Assembly: GCA_016703785.1 (NCBI GenBank)
Contig: JADJBM010000030.1
Span: 318,472 to 382,471 of the forward strand
DNA length: 64,000 nt
From: Betaproteobacteria bacterium
GTDB lineage: Bacteria; Pseudomonadota; Gammaproteobacteria; Burkholderiales; Rhodocyclaceae
Reading direction: 5' to 3'
The translations under genes and the position numbers were made by a program. Numbering within the stretch: position 1 is the first letter of the stretch; each line of letters starts with the position of its first letter. Under the pieces are notes generated by a model that was not told the DNA's origin, did no database searches, and saw only the letters and a list, made by a program, of their open reading frames with translations. Shown here piece after piece: positions 9,201-14,013 of this stretch.

Positions 9201-10831
9201 CTGCCGCTGAGTGCCGCGAAGGCATTGCTGGCGGCGATCTGGTCTAGCAAGGCATAAAAGGCGGTACGTCCTGTGTGCGCAGGCGGATTGTCGATGCTCG
9301 ACCAGGTATTGCCATTCGGACTGCCATTGAGCACGGCATGCCTGCCGGGACCCAGCACCAGGTCGGCCAGCGCATTGACCATATTCTCCAGCACGTCGCC
9401 TTCGGCCTTGCCTTGACCGCTATCCTTTTCCGCCTTGAGATAGGAGGCTTTCAAGAGAATGCCGTTGAAGGTCGCCTGCGAGGTGCCGGGAGCAAGCCGA
9501 GTCAGGATGTTTTCGACGCTCAGGGTGTCGACGATCAGCACCAGGCTGTGCGTGTCGCCGAAATCGTTCTGCGCGTAATTGTTGGCCAGCAGACGGAGAT
9601 CCCAGGAGGTCAGCGTCTGGGCAAGAATCTGGGAGATGTAGTCTCCGCGCACCAATGGCTGGTCTTCGATGAAGATTTTTTCGTCGGCACCGTAGTGGAG
9701 TTGCGAGTTTGCGACTGCGGAAGGCTGGGTCGCGCCCATGAGATCGTACTGGTTGTCCAGGCGGGGGCTGCCGAATTGCCGGCCGGAGAAGGTCTGGATG
9801 GCGCCGTCCACCAGGCCAACAGCGCGGGTTCTCTCTCGGGCTAGCAGCACCGCCATTTGATAGTCGAGCCGTGTCTGCTCGATATTGCCAAGCGGCACAG
9901 CAGCCGGATTTGCGGGAATGGCTGGATCGGTCGACCCTGAGGTAAACAGCGGCACCTCGCCGGCAATGGCCGTAATGGCGCCAATGCGATCGAGCGCGGT
10001 CCAGATGCGCAGCTTCTCGGCGGCGAGCGCCTGATAGCGCGAGTCTTCCGGCGTGGGCATCGCGAAACTGTTGAGTTCCGCCTTGGCGCGGGCGACGTCC
10101 CAGGCTCCGCTGGCGAGATTGTCACGTAGGGTGCGGTAGAGAGTGCGCAGGTCGGCGTCGTCTATCGCGGCTTCAATCCGGTCCGGTTGGGAACGCAGTT
10201 CGTTGAAGTAGCTCAGAACACTCTGCAAGGTGCCTTGGGTGATCTCCCCCACCCCGGCGCCGTTGAAGGTGACAACCTGGTCGACCAGGCCTTGGGTGCC
10301 GTCTTCGTGCCGCAGCAGGTTGAAGGCGGTGGCAAGATGCCCGCCCAGGCTGTAGCCGGTGACGGCATAGTGGGCGCCATCCGGGATCAGCCCGCGCCGG
10401 CGCAGATCGGCATACCACGCTTCCATGTCGCTGATCTGGCCGAAGGCCCAGCCGCATTGGGATATCTCCAGTTCGTTGGTGGCCTTGTTGTCGCGTGCGG
10501 CATCGTCGATGAATTCGGTGGAACGGAAGCTGAGAACCAGCTCTTGCGGATTTGTTCGGTTACGGAACAACGTCCCCGAAAATCCCGTCCGGGTGTTGGA
10601 GATGTGCTCCACCACCTCCCACTGCGAGACAAAGTTGGCCGCTTCCGTGGCCGTGAAGCGGCTGGCGTGACGATTCCCATCAGTCAATGTGGCAACGCTG
10701 ATCGGTCCATATGTTGTTGTACCAGGCACAAGACTCGCGCCGGAATCCGTTGCGTCGAAGCCATACAAGGCCTCAGCTGCCATCTGCAACCTGGCGTAAT
10801 CAAAATACTCGGCAATGATCGGTGTGGGCAT
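3095..10831 (-). CDS. Giant RTX protein with N-terminal lipase-like domain (5' open frame)
   Basis: Secreted calcium-binding protein, probable substrate of the flanking type I exporter. The ATG at 10831 is preferred over a GTG six bases upstream because AGGAG sits 8 bases before it. Residues about 90-170 look like a class 3 lipase: LSFRST strand, then G-Y-S-L-G-G at 159-164 with Ser161 as likely nucleophile. Beyond about residue 690 come many GGxGxDxLxGG nonapeptide blocks separated by non-repeat segments, which fold as calcium-loaded beta rolls in this family. The open frame is 2,578 codons; the last tens of residues, after VATIGVG, are a frame-shift artefact and the true protein should continue to 962 (about 3,290 codons). 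Lipase activity is inferred from the motif only; adhesin or biofilm roles are possible. Confidence 0.85.
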   Translation of the reverse strand: MPTPIIAEYFDYARLQMAAEALYGFDATDSGASLVPGTTTYGPISVATLTDGNRHASRFTATEAANFVSQWEVVEHISNTRTGFSGTLFRNRTNPQELVLSFRSTEFIDDAARDNKATNELEISQCGWAFGQISDMEAWYADLRRRGLIPDGAHYAVTGYSLGGHLATAFNLLRHEDGTQGLVDQVVTFNGAGVGEITQGTLQSVLSYFNELRSQPDRIEAAIDDADLRTLYRTLRDNLASGAWDVARAKAELNSFAMPTPEDSRYQALAAEKLRIWTALDRIGAITAIAGEVPLFTSGSTDPAIPANPAAVPLGNIEQTRLDYQMAVLLARERTRAVGLVDGAIQTFSGRQFGSPRLDNQYDLMGATQPSAVANSQLHYGADEKIFIEDQPLVRGDYISQILAQTLTSWDLRLLANNYAQNDFGDTHSLVLIVDTLSVENILTRLAPGTSQATFNGILLKASYLKAEKDSGQGKAEGDVLENMVNALADLVLGPGRHAVLNGSPNGNTWSSIDNPPAHTGRTAFYALLDQIAASNAFAALSGRLALAASGENLRSRARSDFGAYAALYSLSPFVATGSADLASVLADAWADTYADWSADKADLAQGKKSEALRISEMWLSDRAAFLELNQRFNQENKNPYDPDATENVGGTNQIKLAEVYEDAVSGYKIQQGRLEGSAARRFFFGSAEADSFMGGDYIDHLYGGGGDDTLKGAGGDDYLEGGAGIDILEGGADNDTLIGGRGDDILTGGEGEDTYVINSDDGHDHIVDSGRNYIRYNGELIAGTFVQSTPGGAYQFIGDNGRKIEFHPPGVLTLDENTSLTFDNYTSAEAFEEAGFGIELVEAAAPVDYTRTLQGDREWQVFYAPAELEEGGSPLPSGGPMFPGSEWTTTVNHPVNPQNPAWANWRIDQSDSVLVDTYDYLGWTVKAYRITSATWAYNQRDDLGNLITTDQVVAVPDRLYGSEGNDRILAGEGNDEVQAKGGADRVELGNGDDHAEGGEGADVLIGGSGHDYLFGEGGDDILYANNELDPAAALAAGESQPPQDGESGWLDGGDGDDRLTGDAGSDILLGGAGNDLILGGGGDDHLAGDDEGHEVPQYLRNLAYQVWHQADPQANGVTLYRYQYATVNEVVRREGGDDAIYGGAGNDWLFGQGGDDTLDGGADADVVFGDEGDDTILGGAGDDDLNGDAIDSANDPDNPGLPGALHGRDYIEGGAGNDRIAGNGGDDVLYGDEGDDVINGDDPATPAQFHGDDYLEGGAGNDTLVGAGGSDEIYGGDGDDTIAGDGEGIAAELQGNDYLDGGAGNDYLRGHGGGDTLIGGTGNDELHGETGDDVIDGGEGNDLAFGDAGNDRIVGGAGNDALGGGEGNDTLDGGGGDDILVGDAGNDVLVGGAGNDRLSGGEGNDYLAGGAGTDILDGGLGDDTYVFDAADLLAAPGSIITGIQDAGGANTLILEGMDLASVSVTQGEGANGNDLLIDLGEGSRITIGGGAAGTIQSYGTGEGAQLAPVDFLEATVGGSLDLHIERSNALLAGGRGDDQLYVSGTGNTIAGGKGDDLFVVGGADNTIDYRAGDGEDTIRSLAATGTTLRFGAGITQSDIRLRLDGGDLVIGIGEGTDSAIRLAGFDPVRPFAQPPIAELRFADGSSLSYAELLENGLETAGTDGDDDLQGTGLNDVMFGQAGNDVLDGGAGNDVLSGGEGDDALNGGTGGDVLAGGDGADIYVFNSGSGNDSLADAGGGRIELGMGIALAEVAAQRSDMDLVLRMPDAEDRIVIQGYFETPQTWTIEDTSGESATAEELLSGTWAGGRDWLRGLMNQFEQSSKLALANGFIGQGYAYAGLDELRRRVDTDATASFVSGQQTQTNTYEWFDGRRSTDTQLISLNDWQPSNAYVEDRHVRIDTQTAQATGAVTFADMWSWTGSSLYEQKWAGMSWTATSLSAVQTEQWSATNWIMSGSTAVGTVTSYNASWHQTGNARGHVVSVLSGPPAVVPGAGQLFPDMGRVSIYTSDATYSFLIVEGSDGDDEIAGGGLVRSGAGDDIVTTRGFIDGGDGNDRLTNGAVMHGGQGDDLLLGLDNSTEEADEVHRYCFAGSDQGTDLVVDEGWIGYYEGFADYFYTVLDPYFLGLGADHWTARYFHAGEWAVDDGQEWHNFFQSEEDAQAAAVAWGGTVRFVEALSEEMQLHADDAAGLAPLVGAGLIADDTVEFGPGITPEILSFSWGHAKPEGLDAIHDTLDITYGADSVTRIVMPNADDYLGWGIESVRFADGRRLSMAELLTLAPPRPEYNLIQGTEWSDTLMGTGLPDMILGAEESDGLYGLDGNDVLDGGAGDDTLAGGAGNDTYRFGRGGGFDTVVQADALYDDVDTVRFADDLMPDQVFAGRQNDALLLTITDTGDTITLEDWFYQQDARVSRVVFSDGTVWTSQALEQSPTAIAGTNDSDYLEGTSGNDFLYGRAGYDFLRAGEGNDLYLFGRGDGNDRIDQWDAAEGDMDTIRLSGNISPSEIVATIGVGRSQADRGRSWRFCLAGRLVLPGGPKDRSGRIFRRDGGTTRRLKPWWHARRGPRLTRSCGGPRAAIS
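7702..7717. repeat. Short GACTGACTTTC-like motif in RTX gene
   Basis: The plus strand carries GGCTGACTTTC, coding GESQPPQDG on the minus strand. Related sequence occurs at 11763-11777, 39883-39896 and 63953-63967, always with a TGACTTTC core. It may be a dispersed short repeat; this is weak evidence. Confidence 0.25.
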
Positions 10832-10833
10832 GA

Positions 10834-11688
10834 TCACTTCTCCTTGGCGGGAATCAGGATTTGGTCAACGAATTTACGGGTGGCAGCATCCGATCCGACG
10901 GCATGACCGGGGCACTTCCATGCCGTTAGCCATGGTACGGGATTCGATCTGCTCGGCCCCGATGGGCTCCAGGCGTAGCGGATCATCTCGCCCAGCACTT
11001 CGCCCGTCTGCAGATCGAGCACCTTCACCGTGCTGCTGGCCAAGCCGAGCATGCGCTCCTCGGGAATGACGTGATCCTCGAAGGTGACGCCGTAGCGGGG
11101 GAAGGGGTCGGTGGCGGGTATCTTGTCAAGCACATAATCAACTATCTTGGTGGGCTTCGGATTTTCACCAATGCGTTTGCTCAATACGCGAGTTACTTCT
11201 TTGAAGCTGCCCGTAATCCGATACCGCTTGCCGTCTTTCTCGTCGATGACGTCGACGTAGCGGTAGCCCGGCAGACTTCCCGGGCGACGGTCTGTATTGA
11301 TGTATCCACGGCTTTGAGCCGTGATCTTACTAGGTTTGCCAGAGAGCCCTTCACCAGGAGCATGCTCATATCCGAGAAAGGAGGTGATATAGCTATCCCC
11401 GAACGCCTCAATTGCAAACGCCGCCCCCGGCCACATCCGGTCTGACAGTTCTTTATCACCCCGCGCCGGCCGCACTTTGAACAACACGATCCCCTCCACG
11501 TTCTCCACCTTGCGGTAGATCTTCTCCCCGGCGACGGTGCGGCACTTCTCCTCGAACAGCGCCTTGCCCTTGGCGACGTGCGCCCGTGCGACATCCTGCA
11601 CTTCGGAGGAAACTGCGGGCGCACCGCCGCAGGCAGCAAGAATGAGTGAAGCAACAAGAACTCCGGATTTCCATTGCAAGAACTTCAT
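10834..11688 (-). CDS. Lipoprotein of unknown function upstream of RTX gene
   Basis: The start is the ATG at 11688: it opens a classic lipoprotein signal (MKFLQWKSGVLVASLILAAC) with the lipobox Cys at residue 20 and overlaps the preceding stop as ATGA. The mature part, about 265 residues, is hydrophilic with no recognised domain; KALFEEKC and GEMIRYAWSP are noted only as visible features. Its stop is two bases from the RTX ATG, and the RTX ribosome-binding site lies within its last codons, so translation is probably coupled. The position suggests a role tied to the RTX protein, such as a surface partner, chaperone or immunity-type function, but the sequence does not say which. Confidence 0.75.
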   Translation of the reverse strand: MKFLQWKSGVLVASLILAACGGAPAVSSEVQDVARAHVAKGKALFEEKCRTVAGEKIYRKVENVEGIVLFKVRPARGDKELSDRMWPGAAFAIEAFGDSYITSFLGYEHAPGEGLSGKPSKITAQSRGYINTDRRPGSLPGYRYVDVIDEKDGKRYRITGSFKEVTRVLSKRIGENPKPTKIVDYVLDKIPATDPFPRYGVTFEDHVIPEERMLGLASSTVKVLDLQTGEVLGEMIRYAWSPSGPSRSNPVPWLTAWKCPGHAVGSDAATRKFVDQILIPAKEK

Positions 11689-11885
11689 GCCGCACACCTC
11701 CAGTTGTCGTTGTTGGCTGCCGTATGGGTGTCGTCCTTCCACAAGTCATATTCGCCGTCTTGCGGGGACTGACTTTCTTGTCCTACGAGTGTTGAACTGC
11801 CATCGGCGAACCCCCGCGTGCCCTCACCCAGGTCAATGAGCATACCGAAAGGTACCGGAGTCGATTTCTTTTCTGCTGTCTTCAT
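11685..11885 (-). CDS. Small ORF partly formed by the transposon inverted repeat
   Basis: 66 codons. The first 13 or so residues (EKKSTPVPF) are simply the translation of the left 28-bp inverted repeat of the neighbouring RAYT element. The rest (LIDLGEGTRGFADGSS, ESQSPQDG, YDLWKDD) looks like a C-terminal end of an RTX-type or associated protein. The ATG overlaps the transposase stop as TAATG and the stop overlaps the lipoprotein start as ATGA. It may be the surviving tail of a gene interrupted by the element, re-headed by the element's own sequence. Translation is plausible; function unknown. Confidence 0.45.
   Translation of the reverse strand: MKTAEKKSTPVPFGMLIDLGEGTRGFADGSSTLVGQESQSPQDGEYDLWKDDTHTAANNDNWRCAA
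11846..11873 (+). repeat. Left inverted repeat of RAYT element
   Basis: 28 bp, reading CGAAAGGTACCGGAGTCGAT and then TTCTTTTC on the plus strand. It is the exact reverse complement of 12648-12675 and contains the 6-bp palindrome GGTACC. Confidence 0.9.
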
Positions 11886-12622
11886 TAAGCTCCCTCCAAG
11901 TCCAAACCCATCTGCCCCGGCAACGGCGCATTCGAGGATGTCCGCTCCTGTCTTCCCCGCCGTCGCAGCGTCACTCGTCTGCCCAGCGCGGCCTCCACCT
12001 GTTCGCGGAACCGGTCGTTGCCCAACGGCAAGCCCTGCTGCACGGCTTTGCGGATCTCGTCCAGTGCAGCCTCTTCCAGGTGCGCACGCAATAGATCGCG
12101 GTAGGCGCCACGGCGATCTGCTTCGCTTCGCCCCAGCGCGCAGTAGAGGGGATGATCGGCAATCAGTTCGCTGGGCTCGCCCAGTCCGTGCCAGCGATAG
12201 CTCGACCAGCGGTACTGGCCAGGATCGGCAACCATGTCGGCGCGCACGGGATTGAGTTCGATGTAGCGCTGGCAGGCGAGCAGGTAGTCCTCGGCCTGGA
12301 TCAGACTGGACTTGTAGCGGCCTTCCCAGACGCTGCCGCTGCGGCGGTAGCTGTGATTGATGTATTGGGCGTAGCGGCGGCCGAGTGATTGCATGAGGCG
12401 GGGCAGGCTGGCAATGGCGCCGGGGGTGAGGAGAAGATGGACGTGGTTGGTCATGAGGACATAGGCGTGGATGGCGCAGTCGTATTTCTTGGCGCCTTCG
12501 CGCAGCCAGTGAAGGTAAAACCGGTAGTCCTCTTCGGCGAAGAAGCAGGCTTCACGGTTGTGGCCACGCTGGACCACATGCTGCGGATGCCCCACCAGTT
12601 TTACTCTCGGACGTCGCGGCAT
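11885..12622 (-). CDS. REP-associated tyrosine transposase (RAYT, IS200-like fold)
   Basis: Y1-type HUH single-strand transposase, about 245 residues. It starts MPRRPRVKLVGHPQHVVQRG and has the HUH motif in TNHVHLLLTP. The likely catalytic tyrosine lies in the helix YLLACQRYIELNPVRA, and RSGSVWEGRYKSSLI is a family hallmark. The ATG at 12622 is preferred to an upstream TTG because the family begins at MPRRPR. It is intact and could be active. Known RAYT proteins act on REP palindromes, which fits the repeats in this window. The last codon overlaps the next ORF start. Confidence 0.9.
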   Translation of the reverse strand: MPRRPRVKLVGHPQHVVQRGHNREACFFAEEDYRFYLHWLREGAKKYDCAIHAYVLMTNHVHLLLTPGAIASLPRLMQSLGRRYAQYINHSYRRSGSVWEGRYKSSLIQAEDYLLACQRYIELNPVRADMVADPGQYRWSSYRWHGLGEPSELIADHPLYCALGRSEADRRGAYRDLLRAHLEEAALDEIRKAVQQGLPLGNDRFREQVEAALGRRVTLRRRGRQERTSSNAPLPGQMGLDLEGA

Positions 12623-12642
12623 TGAATCACCCAAGGTTCAGG

Positions 12643-12798
12643 TCAGTGAAAAGAAATCGACTCCGGTACCTTTCGTGAAGCCGTGTCAGGCACCCAGTAT
12701 TCTTCTTTCCAACCGATGGGAACGGGGGTGCGGTTTTCGACGAATGCTTCTTTGTAAACTCGTCCGGCAAGCTGAGCGTATTCGGTGATATCTGCCAT
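12643..12798 (-). pseudogene. Truncated N-terminus of an RTX lipase-like gene
   Basis: 51 codons, ATG at 12798 with a good GGGAG site upstream. The first 35 residues (MADITEYAQLAGRVYKEAFV, then ENRTPVPIGWKEEYW) resemble the start of RTX lipases of this class, from memory. The last 16 (VPDTASRKVPESISFH) are just the repeat sequence and right inverted repeat of the RAYT element read through to a stop. The gene therefore appears cut by the element, leaving an intact translation start and no body. Confidence 0.5.
12648..12675 (-). repeat. Right inverted repeat of RAYT element
   Basis: 28 bp, exact reverse complement of 11846-11873. It provides the last codons of the truncated lipase-like ORF. 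Confidence 0.9.
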
Positions 12799-12826
12799 GT
12801 CGATCTCCCTTTAATAATGCTGGATG

Positions 12827-13381
12827 TCAGCAGCCATATTTCGATGTAAGGAGGAGCTTGCGCATTCGTTCTGAATACCCTCCAAGGCGAGTTAGCTCTG
12901 CCTTCTCGGACAAGGTAAAGACTTCACTGTTGGCTGGCCGCTTGTTCTCAACGCTTAGTAACAGATTGGTTGAGACACCTTCAAGGCGAGCAGGTGTTGT
13001 TACTTCCTTTGCGCTAACAGGTGAGATGTGGAACGTGACATAGAATGAAGTAGGGCGATTGCGTTGGAGACAAACATCTGTATTGTCAATGCCTGTCACC
13101 AGCAAATATCCTTGGTTATCAGGAAGTCGCTCCAAGTACAAAGGCCGGAGGTTATCTGACCAGACCGGACTTCTCTTGCCGAATAGGAAAAGCTCCGAGC
13201 GATTTCTCCACCACCCGGAACCGTGTGCGCCGTAGCCCCTCTCGAAAACGTCTCTACGTGAAATCACCTCAATTCTTGAGGGGTTCTCCAACGCAACTTC
13301 TTCCCGATAGTCGACCTCCTTGCTACAGCCCACCAGCCCGCAGGCTAAAGATAGAATTAACAAATAATGGTTAGATTTCAT
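12827..13381 (-). CDS. Putative lipoprotein, function unknown
   Basis: 184 residues from the ATG at 13381, which has GGAG upstream and opens a lipoprotein signal (MKSNHYLLILSLACGLVGC, Cys19). The mature domain has several aromatic stretches (RGYGAHGSGWWRNRSELFLF, GYLLVTGIDNTD) and no recognised family. The preceding fragment gene ends inside its first codon, so the two are coupled. It sits between exporter and cargo genes of the type I secretion locus; an immunity or accessory role is possible but not shown. Confidence 0.65.
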   Translation of the reverse strand: MKSNHYLLILSLACGLVGCSKEVDYREEVALENPSRIEVISRRDVFERGYGAHGSGWWRNRSELFLFGKRSPVWSDNLRPLYLERLPDNQGYLLVTGIDNTDVCLQRNRPTSFYVTFHISPVSAKEVTTPARLEGVSTNLLLSVENKRPANSEVFTLSEKAELTRLGGYSERMRKLLLTSKYGC

Positions 13382-14013
13382 GATGCTTTTCTCCAAAGCG
13401 AGTCGTTCGCTGCACACGGTCTTTCAATATTTATCGAACCAACCATTTCTTGGTTGCCGAATGCCTTCCCGGTCACATCGCTGTGGTTCCACGCGATGGC
13501 CTGGTAGAAGGAAGCCCGATGCGTCTGCGCCAGCAGGCTGGCGTAAAGCCCATCGCTCAACTGCTCGTAGGTCAGTTGCCAGGCCGTGGCCTGTTCGGCG
13601 TTCGGGTTCTGGAAGCTCCTGCCGTAGGCCTGCTCGAGCACCTGCGCATGACGGGCGTCAAGCTGATTCGTGTAGGTCCCCTCGGGGAGGGCCTGCGCCC
13701 CGGTCCAGGCAAAGAGCAGGTCTTCGAAGCGGGTGTGCAGGACGCCGGGATTCGTTTCGTTGAGGAAGGCGTCGAGCTTGTCTCTGAGGGCGCCGGGGGG
13801 TTGGCCCCTCCAGCCCGCTTCGGCATCGCGCACCAGGGCCTGGGTCAGATCCATCTGCACCCCGCCCAAAGTCAGCTCCGGCAGCACGGCGATGTCCTCC
13901 GGCAGGATGCGCCAGTCGAGGAACTTCGTCTCCGCGTTGTCGCGGGCGAAGCGGTATTCGGTAATCTCGCGAGTAGTGCTGTCAGCATTAGGTTCATTCT
14001 CACCGGCGTTCAC
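13378..14013 (-). CDS. Orphan fragment of an RTX-type giant protein
   Basis: 211 residues from a GTG start at 14013, which overlaps the exporter stop as GTGA with GGGAGG upstream. The middle (LHTRFEDLLFAWTGAQALPE, then DARHAQVLEQAYGRSF and LTYEQLSDGLYASLLAQTH) matches, from memory, a non-repeat module found in the C-terminal half of very large RTX proteins. There are no GGxGxD repeats here and no secretion signal. The first and last residues look unlike that family. It may be a leftover from deletion of a second RTX cargo gene, translated because it captured the coupling site. Confidence 0.55.
   Translation of the reverse strand: MNAGENEPNADSTTREITEYRFARDNAETKFLDWRILPEDIAVLPELTLGGVQMDLTQALVRDAEAGWRGQPPGALRDKLDAFLNETNPGVLHTRFEDLLFAWTGAQALPEGTYTNQLDARHAQVLEQAYGRSFQNPNAEQATAWQLTYEQLSDGLYASLLAQTHRASFYQAIAWNHSDVTGKAFGNQEMVGSINIERPCAANDSLWRKAS

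Larger units (their letters stand above)
11846..12675 (-). mobile_element. RAYT (REP-associated transposase) element with inverted repeats
   Basis: A single transposase gene (11885-12622) enclosed by 28-bp perfect inverted repeats at 11846-11873 and 12648-12675. The unit is 830 bp. It lies inside the secretion operon, between the head of a lipase-like gene and the tail of an RTX-associated gene, in the direction of operon transcription. A GTGCCTGACACGG stretch just outside the right repeat is typical of repeats that travel with this transposase class in betaproteobacteria (recalled, not searched). Confidence 0.65.

Noticed and set aside
11885..12634. TTG at 12634 as transposase start
   Set aside because: The family begins MPRRPR, matching the ATG at 12622; the extra four codons have no support.
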